Part shown: positions 1-5,262 of the stretch, in pieces | How the letters are laid out: the number at the start of each line of letters is the position of its first letter | Position numbering within the stretch: the stretch's first letter is position 1 | NCBI GenBank assembly: GCA_029978815.1 | Contig: JAPOIQ010000112.1 | Coordinates: forward strand, 1 to 5,262 | Reading direction: 5' to 3' | Length of the DNA stretch: 5,262 nt | Origin: a bacterium | GTDB taxonomy: Bacteria > Actinomycetota > Acidimicrobiia > Acidimicrobiales > Ilumatobacteraceae | Notes under the pieces: model-generated | What the model saw: the letters and a program-made list of their open reading frames with translations, nothing else | The model's database searches: none | Told to the model about the DNA's origin: nothing | Program-made: the position numbers and the translations under genes

Positions 1-680
1 ATGAGCGCTTTCATGTTCTTCGTAATCGCAATAAGTGAGACGACCACGACCACAATTCCGACGGCAACCATTGCGATACCGAGTGGCGTGCCATCGAAGG
101 ACATCTGTTTGAGCCCGTCTTTCAGCCAGCCAACCGGATACTTCACCCACTCCTTAATCGGGCTTTTCCATTCGGATCCACCAGAGCCAGTGAGGAGGTC
201 GGCTGTTTTTGATGCAAGCCACGAGATTCGTCCTGTAATGAGTTCAAACGGCAACAGAATTGCAACAGCCATCAGGTTGAAGAAATCGTGCACCGTCGCT
301 GCGGCGAGGGCCCTTCTAAATTCTTGAGACTGTCGCACATGTCCCAGAGAAACAAGGGTGTTCGTCACCGTTGTTCCGATGTTCGCTCCCATAATCATCG
401 GAACCGCCTGGTCAAACCCAAGCGCACCCGACGCCACAAGACCCACGATGAGCGACGTACTCGCTGACGATGATTGAACGAGCGCCGTACCAAGCAGGCC
501 AATAAACAGCCCCACGATCGGGTTCGACACACTTGAGAAGAGTCGCTCCTGGGTGTCAGCACCCATCACCTTGATCCCAGATTCGAGCGAAGAAACGCCA
601 ACTAGGAAGAGGTAGATGATGGCGACAACAAGAGCGCCTCTCAGCCAACGGGGCACAGTGAACGACCTACCTTCAGACAC
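1..680 (-). CDS. Na+/phosphate cotransporter family protein (PF02690-like), N-terminal part, runs off the left edge
   Basis: This is the start of a polytopic membrane protein that would import inorganic phosphate with sodium; 226 codons are visible and the C-terminal part lies outside the window. The first Na/Pi repeat is clear: a hydrophobic segment at about residues 15-30, the signature QSSSAST at 69-75, the segment GANIGTTVTNTLVSLG at 98-113, and HDFFN at 131-135. A linker rich in W, K and G (about 165-193) leads to another hydrophobic stretch (200-219). The second QSSS repeat expected of the family is not reached. The frame is open upstream into cysM, but GTG at 680 is the first usable start. 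GTG at 656 is a fair alternative because AAGGTAGG lies 9 bases before it. The gene follows cysM on the same strand after 49 bases, so co-transcription is likely. The family is well supported; phosphate as substrate is inferred from the family. Confidence 0.9.
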   Translation of the reverse strand, partial: MSEGRSFTVPRWLRGALVVAIIYLFLVGVSSLESGIKVMGADTQERLFSSVSNPIVGLFIGLLGTALVQSSSASTSLIVGLVASGALGFDQAVPMIMGANIGTTVTNTLVSLGHVRQSQEFRRALAAATVHDFFNLMAVAILLPFELITGRISWLASKTADLLTGSGGSEWKSPIKEWVKYPVGWLKDGLKQMSFDGTPLGIAMVAVGIVVVVVSLIAITKNMKAL

Positions 681-729
681 TTTGGCCGATGGTAGCCCCC
701 ATGCTGAGGGGTCGAAGTATCGCGCAGCG

Positions 730-1719
730 TTAGAAGTAGATGATTTTCTCGGCCGCAGCCTCGGCTGCGTCGAGATCATCGGTGTACGCGCCCGTCGAGA
801 GGTACTTCCATCCGCCGTCGCAGACGATGAAGACGATCACACCGGAGTCAATCGATGACGCAACTTTCGCGGCGCCGGCAAGTGAGGCACCCGAGGATAT
901 GCCGGCGAAGATTCCTGCTTCGTTCACCAGCCTGCGGGTCCACTCGATGGACTCTCGAGGGCGAACAACACGCTTGCGGTCAAGAAGCTCGAAGCCGTTC
1001 CAGTTCTCGAAGACAGGAGGGATATATCCCTCTTCGAGATTTCGGAGACCTTCGACGTTTTCGCCGAGTGGTGGCTCTACCGCGATGATCTGCACATCGG
1101 GGTTACGTTCTTTCAGAAAGCGACCGGTTCCCATCAAGGTGCCAGAGGTACCGAGACCAGCAACGAAGTGGGTGATGTCTGGAGCGTCACGCCAAATTTC
1201 AGGGCCGGTTGACTCGTAATGCGCCCGAGGGTTCGCATCGTTTCCGTACTGGTACACCATGCACCACTCAGGATGCGCTTCCGCCATGTCGGTTGCACGG
1301 CGGACAGCTCCATTTGAGCCTTCGCCGCCCGGAGTCAAAATGACTTCTGCGCCCATAATTTCGAGCATCTGACGACGTTCGATAGAGACCGATTCTGGAA
1401 GCAGAATCTTGATGGGATAACCCTTCAGACGGGCGATTGCGGCGAGCGCAATGCCGGTGTTTCCTGACGAGGGTTCAAGGATTGTTTGTCCTGGCGTGAG
1501 TCGACCGTCTTTCTCCGCCGCCTCAATCATTGCTTTTGCAATGCGATCCTTTACCGACCCAAACGGATTTTGCATCTCTAATTTCGCAATGATGCGAACA
1601 TCAGGGTTTGGGGAAAGATGTGAGACATCGACCATCGGCGTGTTGCCGATGAGGTCGAGAACGCCAAGGTTGCCAACAGCCGCGCCAGACGCCAGATTCG
1701 CTGTCATTACCGGGTTCAT
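730..1719 (-). CDS. cysM: CysM-type cysteine synthase, probably O-phosphoserine/CysO-dependent
   Basis: This is a 329-residue cytosolic PLP enzyme of fold type II that makes L-cysteine by beta-replacement. Visible features in order are GNTP (25-28), the PLP lysine K57 in NPFGSVKDR, the substrate loop SSGNTG (84-89), the phosphate-binding GTSGT (190-194), and SSG (275-277). The stretch ITHFVAGLGTSGTLMGTGRF and the C-terminal GGWKYLSTGAY match my recollection of Mycobacterium tuberculosis CysM, rather than CysK or cystathionine beta-synthase. R226 in GLRN aligns with Arg220 of that enzyme, the residue that selects O-phosphoserine over O-acetylserine. In M. tuberculosis the sulfur comes from thiocarboxylated CysO, but no cysO or mec gene is present here. 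The N-terminus is about 13 residues longer than the mycobacterial protein. The ATG at 1719 is preceded by GAGG (1734-1731) 11 bases upstream; M5 is an alternative start. The Na/Pi transporter gene follows. Family assignment is firm; the donor preference is inferred. Confidence 0.9.
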   Translation of the reverse strand: MNPVMTANLASGAAVGNLGVLDLIGNTPMVDVSHLSPNPDVRIIAKLEMQNPFGSVKDRIAKAMIEAAEKDGRLTPGQTILEPSSGNTGIALAAIARLKGYPIKILLPESVSIERRQMLEIMGAEVILTPGGEGSNGAVRRATDMAEAHPEWCMVYQYGNDANPRAHYESTGPEIWRDAPDITHFVAGLGTSGTLMGTGRFLKERNPDVQIIAVEPPLGENVEGLRNLEEGYIPPVFENWNGFELLDRKRVVRPRESIEWTRRLVNEAGIFAGISSGASLAGAAKVASSIDSGVIVFIVCDGGWKYLSTGAYTDDLDAAEAAAEKIIYF

Positions 1720-1744
1720 GACTCTTGCAACCTCACGAGGTGGA

Positions 1745-1778
1745 AGTGTATTCCGATAAATCCGATTCGGCTAGTCGG
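1745..1778 (-). promoter_or_regulatory. Candidate cysM promoter and operator-like repeat cluster
   Basis: The 112-base gap between the mutase stop and the cysM start holds a minus-strand TACACT (1750-1745) that fits a TANNNT -10 element. It would start an mRNA near 1738 with a leader of about 20 bases containing GAGG. No good -35 is visible. Just upstream, four copies of one 4-base word form two inverted pairs: CCGA at 1753-1756 and 1762-1765, then TCGG at 1767-1770 and 1775-1778. The cluster covers the spacer and -35 area, where a repressor or activator could bind. The plus strand of the same repeat is followed by CTTTTACTTTTT, so a weak plus-strand terminator is another reading. All of this is inferred from position and sequence. 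Confidence 0.3.
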
Positions 1779-1831
1779 CTTTTACTTTTTGTCGAGAGAA
1801 CACCAGATTCTCGGCCTCGATTTTGACGGCA

Positions 1832-3415
1832 TCAGGGCTGATACGTGCCGAATACTTCGCGCAGTGCATCGCTTATTTCACCAAGAGTTGCTCCCGCTAA
1901 CAGAGCTTCTTTCATGGGGTACAGCACATTGTCAGTTCCTCGAGCCGCAGCGCTTACGGCCTCGAGCCCTGACCGAACCGCACTCTCATCACGGTCAGCC
2001 TTAAATGCGGCGAGACGGGCTTTTTGAGCAGGTTCCAATGCCGGGTCAATTGGGAAGACCTCTGGTTCTGGTTCATTATCGACGGTGAATCGGTTGAGCC
2101 CAACGATGACTCGTTCGTCATCGTCAATCGACTTCGTGTACTCATATGCCGACTGCTCAATTTCGTCCTGCTGGAAATGAGCCTCGATTGCCTCCACGGC
2201 GCCGCCCATCTCATCGATGCGCTCGATGTACTCCCAGGTAAGCCGTTCGACCTCGTCGGTGAGCGACTCGACCAGGTACGACCCTGCGAGCGGATCAGGC
2301 GTCTCGGTGATGCCTGATTCGTAGCCAATGATTTGCTGCGTGCGCAGTGCGAGACGAGCTGCGTGCTCGGTCGGCAACGACAACGCCTCATCAAAACCAT
2401 TCGTATGGAGCGACTGGGTGCCACCCATAACGGCGGCCATTGCCTGCACGGCGACACGAACAACGTTGTTGACCGGCTGCTGCGCTGTCAGAGTTGAGCC
2501 ACCGGTCTGGGTGTGGAATCGCAACATCGCCGAACGCGGATCTTTCGCCCCGAATCGTTCTGTCATGATTTTGTGCCAAATTCGACGGCTTGCGCGGAAC
2601 TTCGCCACCTCCTCGAAGAAATCGTTGTGACCGTTCCAAAAGAACGACAAACGAGGGGCGAAATCATCAACGTCAAGACCGGCATTGACCGCTGCCTGCA
2701 CGTAGGCAATTGCGTTCGCCAGCGTGAATGCAATCTCTTGAACCGCCGTTGAGCCAGCTTCACGAATGTGGTAGCCCGAGATCGAGATCGTGTTCCACTT
2801 GGGAATGTGGGCCGAGCAGTAACCGAAGATGTCAGTGATGATCCGCATCGATGGCTTTGGCGGGTACACGTACGTCCCACGAGCGATGTATTCCTTCAAC
2901 AAATCGTTCTGGATCGTTCCTGAGATCTGCTCAGAGGACACACCTTGCTCTTCGGCAACAATTTGATACATCAACAGCAAAATTGCCGCTGTGGAGTTGA
3001 TCGTCATCGAGGTCGACACTTTGTCGAGCGGGATATCGGCAAGCAGCGTGCGCATGTCATCGAGCGAGTCGATGGCGACTCCAACCTTGCCAACTTCACC
3101 CTCGGCGCGAGGATGGTCAGAGTCGAAACCCATCTGGGTCGGCAGGTCGAATGCGCAACTCAGCCCTGTTTGGCCAGCCGCAAGCAAGAACTTGAAACGC
3201 TCGTTGGTACTCGCAGCATCACCGAAGCCTGAGTACTGACGCATTGTCCAGAGTCGACCCCGATACATCGTCGGGTAGACACCACGGGTGAACGGCGCTT
3301 CGCCGGGAAGCCCTAGTTGTTCTGAGGGATCCCAACCATTCAGCGACTCAGCCGTGTAGAGCGGAGCGATTTCGATTCCTGAGTCGGTCGTGCGCACGTC
3401 GTCTGCCATCCCCAC
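1832..3415 (-). CDS. mcmA1: Methylmalonyl-CoA mutase, stand-alone catalytic (alpha) subunit without B12-binding domain
   Basis: This 527-residue protein is the TIM-barrel substrate-binding part of adenosylcobalamin-dependent methylmalonyl-CoA mutase, which interconverts (R)-methylmalonyl-CoA and succinyl-CoA in propionate, odd-chain and branched-chain catabolism. Recognisable stretches are [14 protein letters not shown] (52-65), [11 protein letters not shown] (166-176), [12 protein letters not shown] (205-216), FAPRLSFFW (252-260), GGTQSLHTN (331-339) and the C-terminal [12 protein letters not shown]. Compared from memory with the Propionibacterium enzyme, Y61, Q169, R179, Y215 and H216 correspond to Y89, Q197, R207, Y243 and H244 at one constant offset of 28. 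Y61 and R179 favour a dicarboxylic (methylmalonyl) substrate over isobutyryl- or hydroxyisobutyryl-CoA. The protein stops where the cobalamin domain with its DxHxxG motif would begin, as in archaeal and Bacillus-type split enzymes, so a separate B12 subunit is needed. The start is GTG at 3415 or ATG at 3409; neither has a good Shine-Dalgarno site. The Rid-family gene lies 28 bases upstream. Confidence 0.93.
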   Translation of the reverse strand: MGMADDVRTTDSGIEIAPLYTAESLNGWDPSEQLGLPGEAPFTRGVYPTMYRGRLWTMRQYSGFGDAASTNERFKFLLAAGQTGLSCAFDLPTQMGFDSDHPRAEGEVGKVGVAIDSLDDMRTLLADIPLDKVSTSMTINSTAAILLLMYQIVAEEQGVSSEQISGTIQNDLLKEYIARGTYVYPPKPSMRIITDIFGYCSAHIPKWNTISISGYHIREAGSTAVQEIAFTLANAIAYVQAAVNAGLDVDDFAPRLSFFWNGHNDFFEEVAKFRASRRIWHKIMTERFGAKDPRSAMLRFHTQTGGSTLTAQQPVNNVVRVAVQAMAAVMGGTQSLHTNGFDEALSLPTEHAARLALRTQQIIGYESGITETPDPLAGSYLVESLTDEVERLTWEYIERIDEMGGAVEAIEAHFQQDEIEQSAYEYTKSIDDDERVIVGLNRFTVDNEPEPEVFPIDPALEPAQKARLAAFKADRDESAVRSGLEAVSAAARGTDNVLYPMKEALLAGATLGEISDALREVFGTYQP

Positions 3416-3443
3416 AGCGTAGGGCGGGAACGGCGTCGAGCGA

Positions 3444-3833
3444 TCAGGCAGCTGCGATGACAGCGATCTCCATCAACCACTCAGGTCGGGCAAGTGCTGG
3501 CACCGTCACAAGCGTCGACGCGGCGCGATGATCACCAAGAACACGATCCCGAGCAGCCATCACCCCAGCCAGAGGTTGCCCAACAACGGCATAGGTGGTC
3601 ACCGACACAATGTCGTTCACCGACATCTCTGCTTCGACCAACATTGCTGAAATATTTGCCCAAACAACCTCTGCTTGGTCTTCGATCGACGCCGGAACAG
3701 ACCCATCAGGGCGGGTTGGAACGACTCCTGAAGTATGAAGCCATCGGCCCGCTCCCGTCGTCAATATTGCGTGGGCATATTGCGCAGCGGGAGGTGCGAT
3801 TTCTTGTGGCTGGATCGATCTGTGGGACGCCAT
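3444..3833 (-). CDS. Rid (YjgF/YER057c/UK114) family protein, not archetypal RidA
   Basis: This small 129-residue soluble protein has the length and layout of the Rid family, which forms trimers with active sites at the subunit interfaces. Family features are the [16 protein letters not shown] segment (32-47), the helix [21 protein letters not shown] (51-71), the strand [10 protein letters not shown] (74-83), and the C-terminal [13 protein letters not shown] (116-128). Archetypal RidA hydrolyses imine/enamine intermediates such as 2-aminoacrylate using Arg105. Here the aligned position is Ala105 or Ser106, depending on a one-residue shift, so that activity should not be assumed; other Rid subgroups also lack the arginine. 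It is the first gene of the leftward block, with the mutase 28 bases downstream, so the two probably share a transcript. The ATG at 3833 has no Shine-Dalgarno match. The family call is solid; the substrate is unknown. Confidence 0.85.
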   Translation of the reverse strand: MASHRSIQPQEIAPPAAQYAHAILTTGAGRWLHTSGVVPTRPDGSVPASIEDQAEVVWANISAMLVEAEMSVNDIVSVTTYAVVGQPLAGVMAARDRVLGDHRAASTLVTVPALARPEWLMEIAVIAAA

Positions 3834-3863
3834 GTAGTGATCGTGCCAGAGTTTGGTGCTGCG

Positions 3864-3879
3864 ACACTAGATCGAGTGT
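3864..3879. promoter_or_regulatory. Candidate operator: 16-bp near-perfect palindrome between divergent genes
   Basis: ACACTAGATCGAGTGT is symmetric at 14 of 16 positions (arms ACACT/AGTGT, centre GATC). It lies near the midpoint of the 69-base gap between the divergent Rid and aldolase-family starts. It overlaps the TAGTGT that could serve as the leftward -10 and covers the place where the -35 of the rightward promoter would be. A dimeric regulator bound here could control both directions. The symmetry is directly visible; the function is inferred. Confidence 0.45.
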
Positions 3880-3893
3880 GAATTTGTGTCTAA
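3864..3893 (-). promoter_or_regulatory. Possible leftward promoter for the Rid-mutase pair
   Basis: On the minus strand, TTAGAC (3893-3888) and TAGTGT (3869-3864) are separated by 18 bases and resemble -35 and -10 elements. Transcription would start near 3857, leaving a leader of about 24 bases before the ATG at 3833. Both hexamers are imperfect, so support is weak. Confidence 0.25.
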
Positions 3894-3896
3894 CGT
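3891..3896 (+). promoter_or_regulatory. Candidate -10 element giving a leaderless aldolase-family mRNA
   Basis: TAACGT fits the TANNNT consensus and lies six bases before the ATG at 3903. The usual spacing from -10 to start site puts +1 on the A of that ATG. No Shine-Dalgarno sequence precedes the gene, which agrees with leaderless translation, common in actinobacteria. No clear -35 is visible. Confidence 0.4.
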
Positions 3897-3902
3897 GCTG
3901 AT

Positions 3903-4679
3903 ATGGCAATCACCGACAAGCCGATCATCGCATTTCACCCCGAAACGTTCGACGACCTCGAAGAGGAACGCGCTCACCGTAAAGCGAAACTCGCCGGTGC
4001 GCTTCGCGTCTTCGGACGACTCGGATTCGGCGAGGGTGTCGCCGGACACATGACCGCGCGTGACCCAATCTTGACCGACCACTTTTGGGTGAACCCATTC
4101 GGCAAGAGCTTCCGCCACATGAAGTCGAGCGACCTGTTGCTTGTCAACCACGACGGTGATGTCGTTGTTGGTGACATGCCGGTCAACCGTGCCGCATTCG
4201 TCCTCCACTCGGCAGTGCATAAAGCCCGTCCCGAGGTCATTGCCGCTGCGCACACTCACTCGACCTACGGCAAGGCCTTCTCTGCGCTCGGCATTCCGCT
4301 TGCGCCAATCACGCAGGACTCATGCGCCTTTTACGGCGACCATCACGTCATCTCAGAACAAGGTGGCAAGGTCGTTCTAGAGATCGAAGCCGGCGAAGAA
4401 TTTGCGTCAAAGTTCCAGACTGGCAAAGCAGCGATCCACCAGAACCATGGCCTCTTCACCGTCGGCACCACTGTCGATGAGGCTGCGTTCTGGTTCATCA
4501 CCATGGAACGCAACTGCCAGGTGCAACTCGCAGCGATGGCCGCTGGCGATCCAATCGAAGTTCGTGACGAGTACGCCCGCTACACCTTCGAACAAACAGG
4601 ATCTCATCTCGCTGGATGGTTTAGCTTCCAGCCACTGTGGCAAGAAATTTGCGCCACAGATCCTGAACTCTTCGACTAA
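3903..4679 (+). CDS. Class II aldolase/adducin-family protein, substrate unknown
   Basis: This 258-residue cytosolic protein has the class II aldolase/adducin fold, a zinc-dependent family that includes fuculose-1-phosphate aldolase, ribulose-5-phosphate epimerase and related decarboxylases. Visible features are GEGVAGHMTARDP (43-55), the helix LHSAVHKARPEV (101-112), the metal pair H117 and H119 in AHTHSTYG, and the third ligand H182 in NHGLF. These correspond to H92, H94 and H155 of FucA. The FucA catalytic glutamate Glu73 aligns with Ala98 at the same offset of 25, so metal binding looks intact but FucA-type aldolase chemistry is doubtful. The pattern resembles the large uncharacterised adducin-like branch. 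It starts the rightward block, divergent from the Rid gene, and an EamA-type exporter follows after 14 bases, so the two are likely co-transcribed. The ATG at 3903 is favoured by the -10 element six bases upstream. The family is confident; the reaction is not known. Confidence 0.88.
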   Translation: MAITDKPIIAFHPETFDDLEEERAHRKAKLAGALRVFGRLGFGEGVAGHMTARDPILTDHFWVNPFGKSFRHMKSSDLLLVNHDGDVVVGDMPVNRAAFVLHSAVHKARPEVIAAAHTHSTYGKAFSALGIPLAPITQDSCAFYGDHHVISEQGGKVVLEIEAGEEFASKFQTGKAAIHQNHGLFTVGTTVDEAAFWFITMERNCQVQLAAMAAGDPIEVRDEYARYTFEQTGSHLAGWFSFQPLWQEICATDPELFD

Positions 4680-4693
4680 GCCAGTCACCCAAC

Positions 4694-5262
4694 GTGCACG
4701 TCCGCAGAGTTCCTGCAGAGGGACTCTTCATTATCTCTGCCGTCTCGCAGTACGTAGGGGCTGCGATTGCGATCTCCGTCTTTGATCAGGTCGCTCCACA
4801 ATCGGTGGGGTGGCTCAGAGTTGTTGGCGCCTCTCTCGCACTGTGGGTCATCGCTCGTCCACGTCTCAGTGACTGGCGCGGGGGCAAGTTGCTCGGAGCG
4901 GCAACATTCGGTATCGCAACGGCAGCGATGAATACCTTTTTCTACCTTGGCATTGCGCGCATCGACCTTGGGAAAAGCGTCGCCATCGAGTTTGTTGGGC
5001 CGATTGCGGTTGCCGCCTTTGCAACACGGTCCCTTCGAAACGCAGTCGCTCTCGGGTGTGCTGTAAGTGGAGTTCTCGTGCTCGGCGGAGTAGAAGTCGG
5101 CGGGGAGCCTGCCGGAGTTGCGTTCATCCTTGCGTCCTCAGCCTGTTGGGCCGCCTACATCGTCATCGGTTCAAAGGTCGCTGTCACGAGCAGCGGAGTT
5201 GAAGGTCTCGCCGTCGGTCTTGCAATCGGATCAGTTGCGCTCATCCCTGTTGGCGCTCCATG
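4694..5262 (+). CDS. EamA/DMT-superfamily exporter, RhtA-like, N-terminal part, runs off the right edge
   Basis: This open frame begins at GTG 4694 and continues to the window edge (189 codons). It encodes a very hydrophobic protein with membrane segments at roughly 11-30, 38-54, 66-86, 92-110, 117-133, 140-160 and 169-187; the family usually has ten. The segment FFYLGIARIDLGKSVAIEF (82-100) followed by VGPIAVA, and later SACWAAYIV (149-157), closely parallels E. coli RhtA, the threonine/homoserine exporter, around its ALEFTGPLAVALF stretch. An amino-acid or related metabolite is therefore a reasonable guess for the substrate. The frame has a stop at 4664-4666 and no other ATG, GTG or TTG before 4694, which fixes the first possible start; there is no Shine-Dalgarno match. 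It lies 14 bases after the aldolase-family gene and may export that enzyme's substrate or product. Family assignment is good; the substrate is inferred. Confidence 0.87.
   Translation, partial: MHVRRVPAEGLFIISAVSQYVGAAIAISVFDQVAPQSVGWLRVVGASLALWVIARPRLSDWRGGKLLGAATFGIATAAMNTFFYLGIARIDLGKSVAIEFVGPIAVAAFATRSLRNAVALGCAVSGVLVLGGVEVGGEPAGVAFILASSACWAAYIVIGSKVAVTSSGVEGLAVGLAIGSVALIPVGAP

Noticed and set aside
1..327. A 108-codon plus-strand open frame at the left edge
   Set aside because: It is the antisense shadow of the Na/Pi cotransporter, whose family signatures are clear on the minus strand.
673..702. Nine-codon minus-strand mini-ORF (ATG at 702, TGA ending at 673) overlapping the transporter start, as a translational control peptide
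   Set aside because: It is very short, has no Shine-Dalgarno site, and can arise by chance; only its overlap with the GTG start is suggestive.
696..711. CCCC/GGGG inverted repeat with a seven-base loop between cysM and the transporter, as a terminator
   Set aside because: Only four pairs, no following T-run, and it lies within a 49-base gap between genes that may be co-transcribed.
740..1219. A 159-codon plus-strand open frame opposite cysM
   Set aside because: It is antisense to a well-conserved enzyme, has no recognisable family features, and is expected by chance opposite a codon-biased gene.
730..1719. Identification as CysK or cystathionine beta-synthase
   Set aside because: The ITHFVAGLGTSGTLMGTG and GGWKYLSTGAY stretches and the GLRN arginine match CysM better, and there is no CBS domain after the catalytic part.
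1793..1813. Hairpin (CGAG..AA/TTCTCG) just after the mutase stop as an intrinsic terminator
   Set aside because: The stem is short with a two-base bulge, and on the minus strand it is followed by an A-rich rather than a T-rich run.
1832..3415. Isobutyryl-, 2-hydroxyisobutyryl- or ethylmalonyl-CoA mutase
   Set aside because: Y61 and R179 match the methylmalonyl-type pair, whereas the isobutyryl and hydroxyisobutyryl enzymes have Phe or Ile and Gln. The RQYSGFG stretch is unlike the RTYAGH I recall for ethylmalonyl-CoA mutase.

Overview
The window reads as a stretch of ordinary chromosome from a Gram-positive-like bacterium, most probably an actinomycete in the broad sense. The main reasons are a cysteine synthase that closely resembles mycobacterial CysM, a stand-alone methylmalonyl-CoA mutase catalytic subunit, frequent GTG starts, weak or absent Shine-Dalgarno sites, and one start that looks leaderless. 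By eye the base composition is moderately GC-rich (not computed). A marine or freshwater member of the Acidimicrobiia would fit, but that is a guess.

There are six genes, in two divergent blocks around a 69-base gap at 3834-3902. Leftward (minus strand), in transcription order, they are: a Rid-family protein (3833-3444), a methylmalonyl-CoA mutase catalytic subunit (3415-1832), a CysM-type cysteine synthase (1719-730), and the first 226 codons of a Na+/phosphate cotransporter (680 to the left edge). The Rid and mutase genes are 28 bases apart, and cysM and the transporter 49 bases apart, so each pair may be co-transcribed. A 112-base gap between the mutase and cysM carries candidate promoter and operator sequence. 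Rightward (plus strand) are a class II aldolase/adducin-family protein (3903-4679) and, 14 bases later, the first 189 codons of an EamA-family exporter resembling RhtA (4694 to the right edge).

The genes share a loose theme of amino-acid and short acyl-CoA metabolism. The mutase interconverts methylmalonyl-CoA and succinyl-CoA, CysM makes cysteine, Rid proteins deal with reactive imine/enamine by-products of amino-acid enzymes, and RhtA-like proteins export amino acids. No CysO sulfur carrier and no B12-binding mutase subunit lies in the window, so both enzymes must find their partners elsewhere.

The most useful non-coding signals are a near-perfect 16-bp palindrome at 3864-3879, in the middle of the divergent promoter region, and a -10-like hexamer placed so that the aldolase-family mRNA would start at its own ATG. 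I see no RNA genes, mobile elements, CRISPR arrays, defence genes or convincing intrinsic terminators, and no clear evidence of a new biological system.
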